From: Sitta carolinensis
Lineage: Eukaryota > Chordata > Aves > Passeriformes > Sittidae
DNA: 64,000 nt
Direction: 5' to 3'
Assembly (NCBI GenBank): GCA_032173965.1
Contig: JAVUNC010000006.1
Location: 40,953,870-41,017,869 of the forward strand
The notes under the pieces are model-generated. The model ran no database searches. It had not been told where the DNA came from and was given only the letters and a program-made list of their open reading frames with translations. Shown piece after piece: positions 1 to 12,496 of this stretch. The position numbers and the translations under genes are program-made. Positions within the stretch are counted from its first letter, which is position 1. Every line of letters starts with the position of its first letter.

Positions 1-1621
1 GAATCCCTTTGCTCACCTGCATGTGCCAAATGCTAAAGCAAGGGCCCTGAAAGTCACAGCAGCCCATGGAGGTGACCAGTACCTTTCTGAATCTAAGGCT
101 CATCTCTGTGCCATGGCCATAACTCTGAGGGTTGAGACAAAAGGTGCTCCTGGCTGTCTCCACAATTGTTGTGGGGTTGGAACCCCTCCAGTTCTGGTGT
201 GGGTTACTGGAGGTCAGGCTTTTCCTTTGGGTTTTCTGGCTGTTATTTAGGGAACTGTGGCTCCTCTTGGCCCCTTGCCCAGCTTCTCACCCTCCAGCCA
301 GGTTCAGGAAAATGGCATTTTCCCATCTGTCCTCCCATTCCCCAGTAATGTGAAGGTTCTACACCATGACCCTGAATGAGGCAGCTCATGCCACAGGAGC
401 CAGGCTGCTCTGGAGAATGGAAACAAAGGGGAGCTTGGTGTCCACATCACACTACAGCTCCCCTCTTGCACTTGTTTCTGATGCACATTGCCTAACCTGG
501 GGAAGCCAATGCCAGGCTGGCAGAGGCTGGAGAGGAAATGGCCCTCAGGCTACAGCAGCTCAGAGGAGCTGATGTGTCCCTGAAGGCTTAGCCTGGAGCA
601 TGGGCTCACTGACATCACTGTTGACCCGGAATAATTCATGCAGAGACAGGGGATTTACTCCACATTTGCATAGATGCTGCTGTAACAAGAATAGATGGGG
701 TTAGGAATTAAAAAGTTAAATCAAGAGGATAGGAACAGAAGGGGAAAAATATATTACATGAGTGCCTGGCACAGAGCTGGTGAGAGGCAGGGGAAGCATT
801 AATTATTAGGACCCCAAGGAGCAGTTGATTTCACATTTTTCCATGTAGTGCAAGGTAGAACAGTGCACTCTCCACAAGATGATGTAGGTGGGGCAATTTA
901 TAACTATCTCCATTTTCTATAACTACCCCCCCACTTTGTTCATTCTCTGAGGCAAGGACCATATCTTTCATTGGTGTCTTTGCACATTGAGTGCATTGAT
1001 GCCCACCTGGCAACTTGAACTCAAGTAGCAGGTAATAACTAGAGCAGCTTGGAATATGCCCTGGGCACTCAGAGAAGCTGGAAGTTGCCATCTTTTCCAG
1101 AGACATGAGGATCTATCTCCACTGCTGGTTTCATCAGCCCTTCAACAGCAAATAGGCTACAGCTGAAAACCCCACACAGGAAAACTCAGGTGGCAGCACA
1201 GCTGGACCAACAGACCATGCCATCAAGAGTCAGCTCCCTGAGCCTAGGCAGTTCTCGTTACATCTCTGTACAGGGTGCACTGGTATCTGGTCAGTGCCAC
1301 ACTGCCATCACCCCACACACTGAGGTCTTACAAGGGTCCAGCCACCCACTCACATCTCTGGCTGTGTGCCCAGATGGGTGCTTTCAGACAAGGAGCTGAA
1401 GCCCATGCTTCCCTTGGGGGCAAAACCCACAGGGAGATGTGTGCGGGTGGCACTGCTGTTCTGAGTCCTCCCAGACTGACAGACACCTTGCTGTCTGTTC
1501 CCAGCCTCCATGGGGTGCAGTGGCCAGACAAAAAGCACTGACTCAGTAATGAAACAACTGCATGCTGGTTAAAGGTCAGGTTGGTACAGCTGTGAGCAAC
1601 AAGCATTTCTTCTCCTTCCAG

Positions 1622-1780
1622 ACCAGCAAGGCTGTCTCCAAAGGAGATTTTCATCTGGCCAGTTCAGCTTCCCGCCGAGCTCTCTTCCTTGCCGCGCTCT
1701 CCATAACCATTGGCACAGGAGTGTACATCGGGGTGGTGGTAGCACTGATTGCTTATCTCTCGAAAGGGGGCCACGTGTAG
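1622..1780 (+). CDS. SYNDIG1L: SYNDIG1L, last coding exon (partial gene)
   Basis: This is the 3'-terminal coding exon of synapse differentiation-inducing 1-like, a dispanin/CD225-family type II membrane protein of neurons. The rest of the gene lies upstream of the window. The exon follows a pyrimidine-rich acceptor ending in CAG at 1621 and starts in phase 0. It encodes 52 residues ([10 protein letters not shown]... to ...LSKGGHV) and ends at TAG 1778-1780. Residues about 21-46 form a hydrophobic membrane segment ([20 protein letters not shown] then ALIAY), preceded by the basic SRRA that is typical of the family's C-terminal segment. The assignment to SYNDIG1L rather than SYNDIG1 rests on the neighbours VRTN, ABCD4 and VSX2, which flank it in the human 14q24.3 block. 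The + strand relative to VRTN (-) also matches. Confidence 0.85.
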   Translation, partial: TSKAVSKGDFHLASSASRRALFLAALSITIGTGVYIGVVVALIAYLSKGGHV

Positions 1781-2935
1781 CTGCCACCTGCATGTCACTG
1801 CCATCCCTGGCCGCTGACCCTTCTGGGATTGAGCTTTCCTGCGGAGCACAGAGCACCAGTGCCTGCAAGGGCTGCTTGCACAGCAGGGCCCCAGCATGGA
1901 TGTCCTGTGCAGGTTTCTTCCTCTTTCAGACAAACAGTAGACCCCTGCTCTCCCTGAGGCTGTGGTGTGTGACCGTCTAACAACAGGGAATTGAGTACCA
2001 GCCAGGCTGCTGGCACAAGGAGGAGCACGTTTGCCTGGTGGAAGATGTGCAGGAGAGAAACCACGTGCTGCTGCTGGGCTGGTGCGACCACCCTGATCTG
2101 GGGCTACAGCTTCCCTTCTCAGCCCCGCAGCTGGGAGATCCATCACTTAACCAGGCTTGGCCCATGAAGGATACGCATGGGGAGAAGAGGGGATATGGTG
2201 CCAGGGAATGACTGCTGCTTCTTCTGGAAGGCCAGAGTCCTGGTGGGGTCTCAGATTCCTGTGATGGGGATGACATCCTCACTTCAGTGCCGTGGGGTGG
2301 CCTGACCCCTCAGATGCAGCAAAGTAGGAGGACAGAGCATGGACAAGACCAAGAGGCATGCTCTCTGCATCCCTCTGCAGACAGACCCCTGATCCACAGG
2401 AGAACATCCCAGTTGCTGTCTATCCCAAATCAGAAACAAGCAGGAAGGCAGGCTGGTGGTTGCACACCATCTCTCCCATTGTTGGTGCCAGCTGGTAAAG
2501 ACAGCAAGGTTTTCTCTGTGTTAGTAGTGATTGCCATGATGATCCCAAATCAGAGCCCTCAAAAGGTTGCTGTCCCAGAGTGATGAGCCCTCAAAAGATC
2601 TGTAATGGGAATCTCTACCTAAGAAGTGTTCTGTGAGGGGTGCTGGCCTGAAAGATTCCACTCCTTTTACTAGAAGAGGCTGACAGAACCTGAAGAATCT
2701 GGGGTCAGAGTGCTGTTCATGAGGGGATGAGATCCAGAGAAGAAAGAGACATGGAAGGAGCCTGAGACACAGGGTGACCTCAACACACTCCTTCCCACGA
2801 CTTGGAGAGAGGTATCTCCATCTATCCAAAAGCCTCTGGTAACAAGGAAATATCAAGCATCCCCTCCATAGATCTTACTTTTGCTTATTTGTATATTGTC
2901 AGCAACACATTAAATGCTTCAGAGGTGGGTATGAA
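1781..2935 (+). other. SYNDIG1L: Probable SYNDIG1L 3'UTR with ATTAAA poly(A) signal
   Basis: Sequence downstream of the SYNDIG1L stop codon with no convincing coding potential. A variant poly(A) signal ATTAAA lies at 2909-2914, in an AT-rich stretch following a GT-rich tract, so the transcript may end near 2930. A second candidate, AATAAA, sits at 3296-3301. Which one is used cannot be decided from sequence alone. Confidence 0.4.
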
Positions 2936-4302
2936 GGCAGTGGTGGCCCCACAGGGCGGGCATTAAGAAGCCATGCCTCAGGCCCCACTCTCCAACATCC
3001 CCCCTCTCTCTGGCTCCCCTGTTGCCTCTTTTACCCACGTGCAGGAGACTGCAGGCAGACTCTGGGCATCCCTCTCCCCCTTCCCAGAGTTTCTGGGCAG
3101 GCTGCAGCCAGCTTTGCAAGAGATGCAGCATGATCCCCCAGCTGGGTGCCATTCAAATGTACACTTCATCCTAAAGAAGCATGTTAATGTCTGCAATTGC
3201 CATTGTACTTGAGCCATAAAAGAGAGAAGTGCATCAGAGACCGGTACAGAAGCTGGTCTGAAAGTTCCCATTATGTTTTTTAACATGGAAGAACTAATAA
3301 AAAAAAGCAGGAGAAAAGACTCTGTTTATAATAACATGGATCTGGCTGTCAAAGAGGTGAGCTTCACAAGAGGCCACACTCACTTAAACCTGGAGGTGTT
3401 TATGCTGTTCCTGAAGAAAGTTATAATCTGGTATCTTGGAGGGAGATGTACTTCAGTGTAGATCACAGTGGGCAAATACCACTTAGAGAAGGATGGTGTT
3501 ATAGGCTTTTTTTTCCCTGTGTAGTTGGACAAGAATTAGAGAGAGAGACCAGAGCACCTGTGTGTAGTAGAAGCATAAAATCTGCTTGAAAAGGGGCAGA
3601 AGAATACAAACATCAAGAGAAAATAAGCAGATCTTGCTTCTGATGGCAGACAGAGGCAGAATTTGCAGGGAATGGCTAGCATGTCCAATAGAGATGAAGT
3701 GGCCTTAGAGAAGAATGTTAAGGGGCAGACTCACCCGGCACCCATGTGATGGTTTTCATTCCCCTCGTGTGCTCAGTCTTCCTGGATGTCCATCCCTCCA
3801 AATAACCAAGCAAGAGCATAATTTCAGGAGAGGGGACGTCTGTGGATGCATCTGCAGGAGGGGTGACCAGCCCCACAACTCCCCAGCTCAGTGCTGTCCC
3901 AGCTAAAGCCTTCCTCATCTCTCCCTTTCAAGTACCCCAGATACAGCAGGACTGGGGGTTCCCTGCTGATCGTGGTCCAGACAAAATTATTTGGACTGCT
4001 AGACCAGAATCTACATTAAGATACAGCATTTGCTTCTGAATTTGTAATTCTTCCAGCTGGTTCCCTCCTGGGGCATCCAAGGGTGGGGGGTCCAGCAGTC
4101 TTCAGCCCACTTCCCCATGGGCATTCCATCCCTCTGAACCCAAACTGCTTCTTTGTCTTTTTTTAATTGGAGATGCATGGGCAAGGAACGAGCTAAATGG
4201 CCAACAGAATTAGAGTCTTTTCAGCTAATAGCCTGAATCTCTGATGAGCTTGTCAAAGTGGGGGAGAAGGGGCTGTGCCAGAGCATCCCTAAGGGGGGCA
4301 TT

Positions 4303-4310
4303 ATGCAAAT
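4303..4310 (+). promoter_or_regulatory. Consensus octamer (POU) motif ATGCAAAT
   Basis: An exact ATGCAAAT octamer in a moderately AT-rich stretch (about 4140-4400) that also contains GAATTAG- and CTAATAG-like homeodomain cores. A single 8-base match is weak evidence; it is listed only as a possible site within a possible conserved noncoding element. Confidence 0.2.
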
Positions 4311-6340
4311 GGAGAAATTAGTTGGAAACAGCCTAAAGGGAAACATGTGGAAATTGAAATCCGAGGAAGAGCATGATCACTGCTGAATAACTTATTACAG
4401 ACTCACAGTGTGTGCTGTAGCTGCCTAAGCAGAAGGGAAGGAAGCAAAAAGGCAAGAAGTCACAGTAGTCAGGGAAGGTCCAAGCTCCAGAAATTTGATT
4501 GAGCTTAAAAGAAATTTAAACTAAACTCTTCCAGTGGGTGTGGAAGAATTGATTCTTCATCCCCTTCCTCCCGTCCTCCCAGAGAAGGGATCCCTCTCCC
4601 AACCAGGACCCTCAGCTCAGCAGCAGAGCTCTGCAATGGTCCAGATCCCACAGGAGATACTCAGAAATTTGGGGGGAAGGAGGAATAGCCTCAAGTTCTG
4701 GCCTGGCAATGTGTCAGGCCAGAAAGGAGAAGGAATGGAGGGAGCCTGGCAGGTCACTGCTGTGGGAGGTAAGACAAAGTGAGATCTCTGGTGGCTGATG
4801 AGGGAAGCTTTGGGGTTCACTCAGGTAGGGGTGGAAGAAGGTTGGTAAAACAGTGATGTCCTATAACCACAACCCTGCTGTCCTCTGCATCCCAGAGCTT
4901 TCTAAAAAATAACTGCATGTGGTACTGAAGAGTTCCATGACATAGCAGAACAACTCCCTCTTCTCCATTCATGATTAGGACATCTGTTTGTAACCAAGTT
5001 CCCCACCAGGTGGCTGCAGGTGCCTGTCCCTGTGAACACAGGTTCTGGCTGACTCAGCACAAGTCTTTCAACCCCCTGGCTTCAGCAACCCTGTACCATC
5101 ACCCTCCTCCTCAGTGCTCCCCAAATGCCCCTGCCCTGGCTCAGTTGCCCCACCAGTACTACCAGCCTTCCTCCTGAGGCAGTGACACTGAGAGACAGAC
5201 AGAGACAGTAACCAGAAAGCCCATTCCCCACCCCCTTCCCCAAATCTGTGCACAAACACCCGTCTCTCGTTTCACACATTCTGTGGCCTTTGGGTTGCCA
5301 GAAGTGCCATGGCCAGGTGTCCCAGATGCCCTCCTTGCTGTGAGGAAAAGAACTTGGGGACCGAGCCAGCTGCACTCCCTGGACTGACTGAACATCCCCT
5401 CCCTCCCTCCCCTGCCTTGGAGATGCTCCTTGCTCAGCCAGGAGCTCAAAGCAGCATTGTCTGAGGTGTATTGGGATTTGGTTTCTTTTCACAGCAGTGG
5501 AAAGCACGTTGTATTCCAGCTTGAGCTCCCTTTGTAACCTCCACAGCATCAAGGTGAGCTCTTCCTGTGGGCCTTTCTCTTCAGAAGCAGCTAAGGACAG
5601 GGTGGGTGGAGCCTGTGCCAAGGGCAGGGGTGGCCTTTGAATCCTACCTCCTTCTGGGATGCAGCCAGGAAGAAAGCTGCTGAGGAAAAAAGCACCTCAG
5701 CACAGATCTGAACAATCAATACATCTGAGCTGTTGCCTGCTCTGCTGCCACTGCTTACCCCTAGGCAAGTGCTGTGGTGTGCCAAAACAGTCTCACTGGC
5801 TACAAATAGGAGCTGGGAAATGGTGATGGGGGATCTCACTCCTTGTCTCACAGTGAGAGGATGACGAAGGTGTGGTTTGTGGGGGACTCAGAACCCCTGT
5901 GGGACACTGTCCCCAGCCAATGGGATTCACAAGGACTCTGGTTCTCCCACGCACCCCCAGCCAACCTGCCTGCCCCTCCTTGGGGTCAGCCCCAAGGTGG
6001 GTGATGTGGAAACCACCAGAGCAGGATACTGGATGTCCTTCCTGCTGCACTCCCAGCACCTTCACTCCCTGCAAAGCCCCTTGCAGAGGCAAAGTCACCA
6101 TCTGCTCTTCTCACCAGCACCCATTAGTGGGTTGGGATTGCAAGCATGCTGGTGGAGCAGATATGCCTTTATTTCACCCCCATCTCTCATCTGGAGGATG
6201 GTGAGAAAAGAGACACAGGGAAATCAAAGCATAGCAAGTCCTTTGGCTCACTTAATAGCATAGTGAGTGTTTTCCCTTCCCCGTAATCCAGTAAGGAAAT
6301 AGCTAATTATCTGAGACAAGGGAAAATTTTTATTTCTATT

Positions 6341-6358
6341 AAAAAAAAAAAAAAAAAA
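6341..6358 (+). repeat. A(18) homopolymer, intergenic
   Basis: A run of 18 A residues in an AT-rich stretch between SYNDIG1L and VRTN, with no recognisable retroposon body next to it. Confidence 0.8.
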
Positions 6359-9300
6359 CTTTTAAAAATCCTGTAGCATTGCATCTCTTCACCTAGTTTA
6401 TCTTTTCCTCTTTGCTCCCCAAAAACAGCCTGCAGTGGAAAGAGCATGGGGAAGGCACAGCCTGTGGCAATGCAATGTCTCCTGAGGCTGGTGTGAGAGG
6501 ATTTTTGCAGAGAGAAGCCAATTAAGAGCTAACACTCAGTCAGGCATCAGCTGCTGAGAAATCAGGAGCTTCATTACCTCCCCTGTCACCACACATGCAG
6601 GCACCAGCTCACTCTTCCACAAACTCTGGTAGCTACACGTGCCAGAACACACTGCTGGGGTCAAGCTGTCCCCATGGGGCAAGAGGACAAGTGGTGTCAA
6701 GAGGGGACAGAGCACTAGGTGGGGACACCTTGCTGAGGACAAGGCATATGCTGTCTCCATGGTCACTGGTGAGTGACAGGGCTTGCTGTGATGCCTCTGA
6801 AGGGCTTGGTTAGTTAGGGGGACACAGGAGGGTGTTGGCACCACCCTCCACTGCTCATCTACCCCTTGTGGTGCCACGGAACTGTACCCAATACAGCTTC
6901 CTGTCCACTGTTCCAATCTATGTCCTGCTGTTGTCCAGGCACAGGGACATTTGGGGACCACATTTGCAGGTATGCTGCTCCTCTGAGCTGACCCTGGTTT
7001 TCCTCTAGTTGATGTCTAGGCTGGATCTCAGAAGCAAGGAAGGCCTTTGCAGATGGACCACAAATGCCCTTTAGTAGCTCTGTCTTGAAGATGCAATTTA
7101 AATATTCTCACTGATGGTACCTCAGAAGCTTTGGACACTCAAGACTAACACGTGTCTGAAGCATCCAACTTAGGAGTTCCTAGGCCAGACTGGGCCTCTC
7201 TCTCCCCACCCAAAATCAGCAGGATCTCCCCTCGGGCCAAGCTCCCCTGAGCAGAGAAGCTGCTGCTGCCTATCCAGCTATGCCAGAGAGTGGGATGGGA
7301 CAGGGGAAGTGGTGGAAGAGCCTCTCTTCTCCCCAACTCTGACCCACTCTTGCCCATTTCTGCTCAGGAGCTATTCTGGCTGCAGGGCTGTGCTCAACTT
7401 GCTCCCATTCTCTGAAGGGTTCCCAGCAGAAATTCCCAACTCTGCAATTGCTCCCTCTCCTTCTGGAGACACCATGCTTAACCAGTTTTTAATCCTTTCA
7501 GTATTTGCTGACTTAATTTTTAAATAAATCTTGTTGCTTAATCAAAATGTCAAACAGGATCAATCCCAGTTTCTCACAGAAGTCAGAGTGCAGACAGAGT
7601 GCTGCCTTCTCCTGGCACGGAGAGCTGAGGGACAGCCCAATGGGCAAGGGGTTCTTCCTGCCTCCCAGGCAGGTTCCCTGCCCAGACCCACACAGTTACA
7701 GAACTGCCATGAAGATATAACTTAATTCTCAAGCACCTGAGTTTGTCAGGAGTGTGTGTCTATCCTGCCAGACCTCTCCTACCTTTCCCAGCACTACATT
7801 ATCAAAGTGATGGAAAAGGGATGGGGAGATCAGTAAAGGAAGATACCAGGGGAGGAGAAATGAAATGCAAATATAAGTGCAATATCTGCTGAAATACCAT
7901 CCTCAAAATAGTATATCAAAGTCTAGGTATAGGCACCAAAGTCTTGACAGTATTAGGCTAGAAAAAAGGAAGTTTGCTTCCTAAAGTGCTTTCATAGCTA
8001 AGTACTTTCTCCAAAACTTCAGTCTTTTCCAGATGTTGACTGTGCTAAAATAGCCTTGCACATCATCCTATTTGTTTTCTAGAAGCAGAAAGGCTGGGAA
8101 CACTGCATCTGGAAATTGGCCAAACTGCTGGGATGGAACCACACCAAGAGGTGTCAGGTGGGGGATGGTCCAAGAAAGCTAAGACAGGTATTAATGGACT
8201 GTTGCTATTTTAGAAGATCAGTTGGGCTGGAGGGCAAGATCCTTGAGGATCTATATGAGGATTGATCTTCATATTTTCACTAGCAAGCTAGCATAGGAAA
8301 GGGGTATCTTAGTGTCATTTGCTAATGTGACAAATTAGGATGGTTTTGAAATACAGAAGAAGAGTAGAGAAACTGGGCTACCTTAAAGGCAGGAGTGGTG
8401 GAGATGGGATGAAATGCAATGAGATGTTGCCAGCAGGAATTGCTGCAGCAGGTAGGGAGGTCCTGAAAAGGGAGGTAGAAAAGGCCTGAGCCACTGCTCC
8501 AACGTGAAAAAGGCAGATCTGATTTTTGGGTAATTAGTTCAGCAAAAAAATAGTCATGAAGCATAATGGCAGGACAGTGATGGGCCACAGCTGGACTCCA
8601 GAAGACATTTTCAGTCACAGCACATGAGATGAATATTAATGGAAAGGAGGCAGAGCAGGTGGTAGAAGAACAGGGAACAGGACCTGGTAGTGGCTGGAGT
8701 AACCTGCTGGGACAGAGGCAGATGGTTCCCCACAAATAGCCCTGGCACATAGGAGGAAAAAGATTCTGTTTGAACAACTGAATTGGCTCAGCAGCACTAG
8801 TTGCCTATAGTCTGGACCTATGAAGGGAATTATGCAGGGGACTGATAAAAACGATCCCTTTTTCCTCTTTTTTGTCTCACCTCTTTTTCCTTCCCCACAC
8901 AGATACTTTTTATAATTAATTGCAGCTCTGCTTGTCAGCTCTTGAGCAGTTTTGAACAGTGGTTCTGGTTTCTCTATATTCCTGCTGCTGCTACTTCTCC
9001 ACTCTGATGATCGCAGCAAAGCACAGGAGCTATCCTGTGAAATGCAACCCTTCTGCCACCTTGATGTGCTTTTAAGACCAACACTACTGCTCTTTACACC
9101 AACATACAAGCTGCCTGTGCAAAATCTGAAGGCAAAGCCATGCTTGAGCTAACATGTATCAGCTAAGTGCCCCAAAGCTTTGCTTGGGCATAATCAACTC
9201 TTCCCACAGCACCTGGGCAGGCTCTGCTGCACTGCACTGCCCACCTGCCACACTCCTCCCACGGATGCAAATAGGATGTCTTAGTGTCAAGGCAGAGGAG

Positions 9301-10252
9301 AGCCCTAAATTACAGGTAAGCAAAAGGCTGGTACTCATGTACTTTGCATCCCCCCAGCCTCTGTTTTCCAGTCACCTTTTATTTTCATCTTTTCTGGGGT
9401 CAGTATTTATAAGCACCTGCCTGTGAAGGAGTTTAGGTGACACCTGAGCTAAACCTCACTGCCCAGGTGCAAAGAGAGAGATTCACTATCTGGTGCCTGG
9501 CAGTGTGATGCGGAGCAGCAGAGCCTGCCTCAAACTCATCTCCCAGCACCAGCTCAGTGGGAGAGAGCAGCATGACATTTACAAATCAAGTGCTACAATT
9601 TCTCTCCCCCCTCATTTAAGCTCTGCTCAGCCACAAACACCAAAAACAAACAAGCACCCATCATTTGGGCAGTGCCAACTGGCAGCAATCCAACATGGCT
9701 TGCTGCCATCAAGGCATAGAGAGGGAGATGAGTTTTATTTTCCCCACTATGCCCCACCTAGACATCCAGCTAAAGGCAAGAGAAACATTACACCTAGATC
9801 TTTTCAAAAGAGCTTCTAAAAATTGTCTTGCAAAGCATTGTGGTGCCCAGTACTCAGAAGAGATTCATCCTACAACTTCCCAGGTGTGATGCATGCAGCA
9901 CTCCCAGTTCAGGGAGAGTTGGGTGATGTGAAGTGGAAGCCATTCCTTCCCCCTGCAGAGTACTGGGGCACAAAGGCTCCCCCAGGCTCTCCTGATGCCC
10001 AGCAGCAGCTGACCACCACCCCTTATGCTGTGTCATGCTGATGGATGCCCCAGCCCTGCTGTCAGGCACGGTCTGCCTCAGCTTCACGGCCACACAAACA
10101 GGGCTCATGTTGGCACCCAATGTCAGAAAACCCACCCTCCCTGCTGCTTCCCTTGGCTCAGGCATGGCACGGAACACTCTGGGCATCTTCCACCCATTTT
10201 CACTGCTGCTGAAAGCAACTATCTCCAGCCTCCAGCAGTTTGGAGACGTAGG

Positions 10253-10340
10253 TAATTTCTCTGGAGTAATTACCAGCTCACTCCCTTAGAGGAGTTCACG
10301 GATGAGTCCTCCCTGGCAGCTAATTACTTTAATTACTTCC
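10253..10340. promoter_or_regulatory. Cluster of TAATTA homeodomain-type sites
   Basis: Three exact TAATTA cores at 10267-10272, 10321-10326 and 10330-10335, plus a GTAATTT core just upstream, fall within about 90 bases of otherwise GC-balanced intergenic DNA. Clusters of this kind are common in conserved enhancers of developmental genes. The target could be VRTN or SYNDIG1L. No conservation data were available. Confidence 0.3.
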
Positions 10341-11549
10341 TGACACAGAACCCAGGGCTCTCTGCAGCAGCATGCAGTACTGCCTGAAAGCTCCCTGCTC
10401 CTTATGTGCCTCCCTTCCCAGAGCAGCAAGTGCCCCAGAACCCCTCCTCTGGGACCAGGGAGGACATGCTGGAGTGGATGGGAGGTGGTGAGATCCTACC
10501 ATCAGCAAGGACAAGGTGCTAAATAGTTTAAGACATGCCCCAGATGCTGGTTCAACATGGCTGCCCCACCACAGGACAACCCCGAGCACCCCTTTCTCCT
10601 GCAGGCTGCTGCAGAAGAAAGCTCAACAGAACTTTCTAGCATAGGGCCCCTCTGCCTAGGAGGCTCACAGAGACTGAAGCCAGATTATGTCAGGAGCAGG
10701 ACTGGCCTGCAGCAGCTGGCGACAGGTTCCAGACACTAATGAAAAACAAGTTATTTGCAAGCAAGTTTGGGAGGAGGGGGTAAGGTAGAGCAGGGGGATG
10801 GATCTGGGACAGACACACCACATGTGTTATGGCATCTCCTCTTAACATGGTCACCAAAGCTCATAATGCCCTGTCAAAGGCCTGAGAGCAAGGCCAAAGT
10901 CAGTCCTGCTGACCCGCCTCAGGAGCTGACCTTGTAAATGCAGAGCTTGGGAAGCTCTCCCCCCACATCTGTAGGTTGCTCTGACTTCGTTGGAAGCAAG
11001 ACCAGGTAATCCATTGTCACCACAACCCTCAGTGGTACCAGCCAGCCCTAGACATCCTAAAGCTTAGTCCTGCACAGCCATTCTGACAGACTCCACAGGA
11101 GAACTCCCACACTAAGAGGATGAGGGGTTTTGGAGTCAGGAAGAGACCTTCTCAGCCTTATGCCTCAAGATGCTCACAGAGGTGCAAACAGCTGGTTTCA
11201 GCCTCCCAATATACCACCACCACTTCAGGGCAGGACCACCAACATCTCAGACATTGTCTCTGTATCCCTGCTGTCACACAGGGCTGTACACGCTACATTA
11301 TCTCCAGCCTTGCATCTGTTCTGGAAGGCAAGCCTTAGGCTCTTACCAAGGAGAGCACAGCTCTAGCCAGGCTCCAGAGAGGAGACAGCAAGCAGCAGAC
11401 ATCCTCCACTAGGAAGCTGAAGAGGACCTTCTCAGGAGCAGGGACTGAGGTGTGAACAGGCTCTCCCTGCCCATTAGACAGTTTTAGAAAGCAGAGAGGG
11501 AGGGGAAAGCCTTGCCTAAAAATCATGCAGTGAGAGTGAGAAACCACAC

Positions 11550-12496
11550 AGGACCAGAAGTGGAAGAGTCTTTATTGCTTTGGTTTCTTACAAATGAGAT
11601 ATATATGCATCCATGTTGCTTGCAGCACAGCACGGGATGCAGGGACACTGGGCACACAAGTTGCAGTCTCTCTGCATTTTCCTAGACATCAGGGAAGAGA
11701 GACCCTAGAAAAGTAAGGCAGCTGCCAGCTGAGAGAATAAGTGTTTGAAAGGTTATTGCTACAAGACCTGAAAGGTCAGGGACAGCTTCTCCAGAGCCTG
11801 CAAAAGACACTGACTCCTAGCTTAGCATTCCCAGCATACAGATTACAGTGAGGACACAAGCCCCCTCATCTACTAGCCTCTGCTCCATCTAGGAAAGATC
11901 AGGGCAGCCAGAGGCAGGTATTAAAAGCCAGAGCTTCACTCACCCCAAGTGAAGCTTTTATTTTCCTTAGCTGGGAAAACTGGGAAAAGCCCAGACCAAA
12001 GATGCTTCTTACATAATTCTGAGTACTCCCCAAACCTCCCCTCACCTACAGCTGAGCCAGTACTACTCTGCTCACTGATGAGATGCTAGGCACCTCCATG
12101 CTCATCCTGCACATCCACATGACTGATTCAAGCAACTGCCTGGGGCAAAGAGACCTTCACATCCTCCATCTCATGAGGCCCAGCACCATCCCATGGCATT
12201 GACACAGTACTGCCTCCCTTGCTCATCCTCTGCGCACAAAGAGAGGAAAATAACCTCGCTCCTCTCCCTTGGGATACTCAGTGCCTTCTCCTTCACTCCT
12301 CCAGCCTCTGAGAATAGGCACTGTGAGGATGCTCCCATACCTGACTGAACCACACAAAAAAGAAAGCCAGAGACTAGGAACAAAACAAAACCAAATCAAA
12401 ACAAAAATTAGCAAGGCCCCAACCTGGGCACTGCACCAGAGAACCAAAGGGCACACCAGCAGAGGAGCTGTGGCCAAGCCAGCTGGCAGCTGGCCC
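11550..12496 (-). other. VRTN: VRTN 3'UTR with two poly(A) signals
   Basis: Downstream of the VRTN stop on the minus strand. Exact AATAAA signals (minus strand) sit at 11962-11957 and 11576-11571. The distal one would give a 3'UTR of about 0.95 kb ending near 11550, and the proximal one about 0.55 kb. An A-rich CAAAACAAAACC-like low-complexity tract at about 12378-12411 lies within the UTR. The boundaries are inferred from the signals only. Confidence 0.55.

Larger units (their letters stand above)
2936..11550. other. Intergenic DNA between SYNDIG1L and VRTN
   Basis: About 8.6 kb with no recognisable gene. The open frames are short, start mid-sequence and show no conserved domain or splice context. 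It holds an 18-base A run at 6341-6358, an octamer motif at 4303-4310 and a cluster of homeodomain-type TAATTA sites at 10253-10335. SYNDIG1L and VRTN point toward each other across this interval, so it is a tail-to-tail spacer. A noncoding RNA cannot be excluded. Confidence 0.6.

Noticed and set aside
5082..5621. 179-codon minus-strand frame in the SYNDIG1L-VRTN spacer
   Set aside because: No domain or homolog recognised; begins and ends in unique intergenic sequence.
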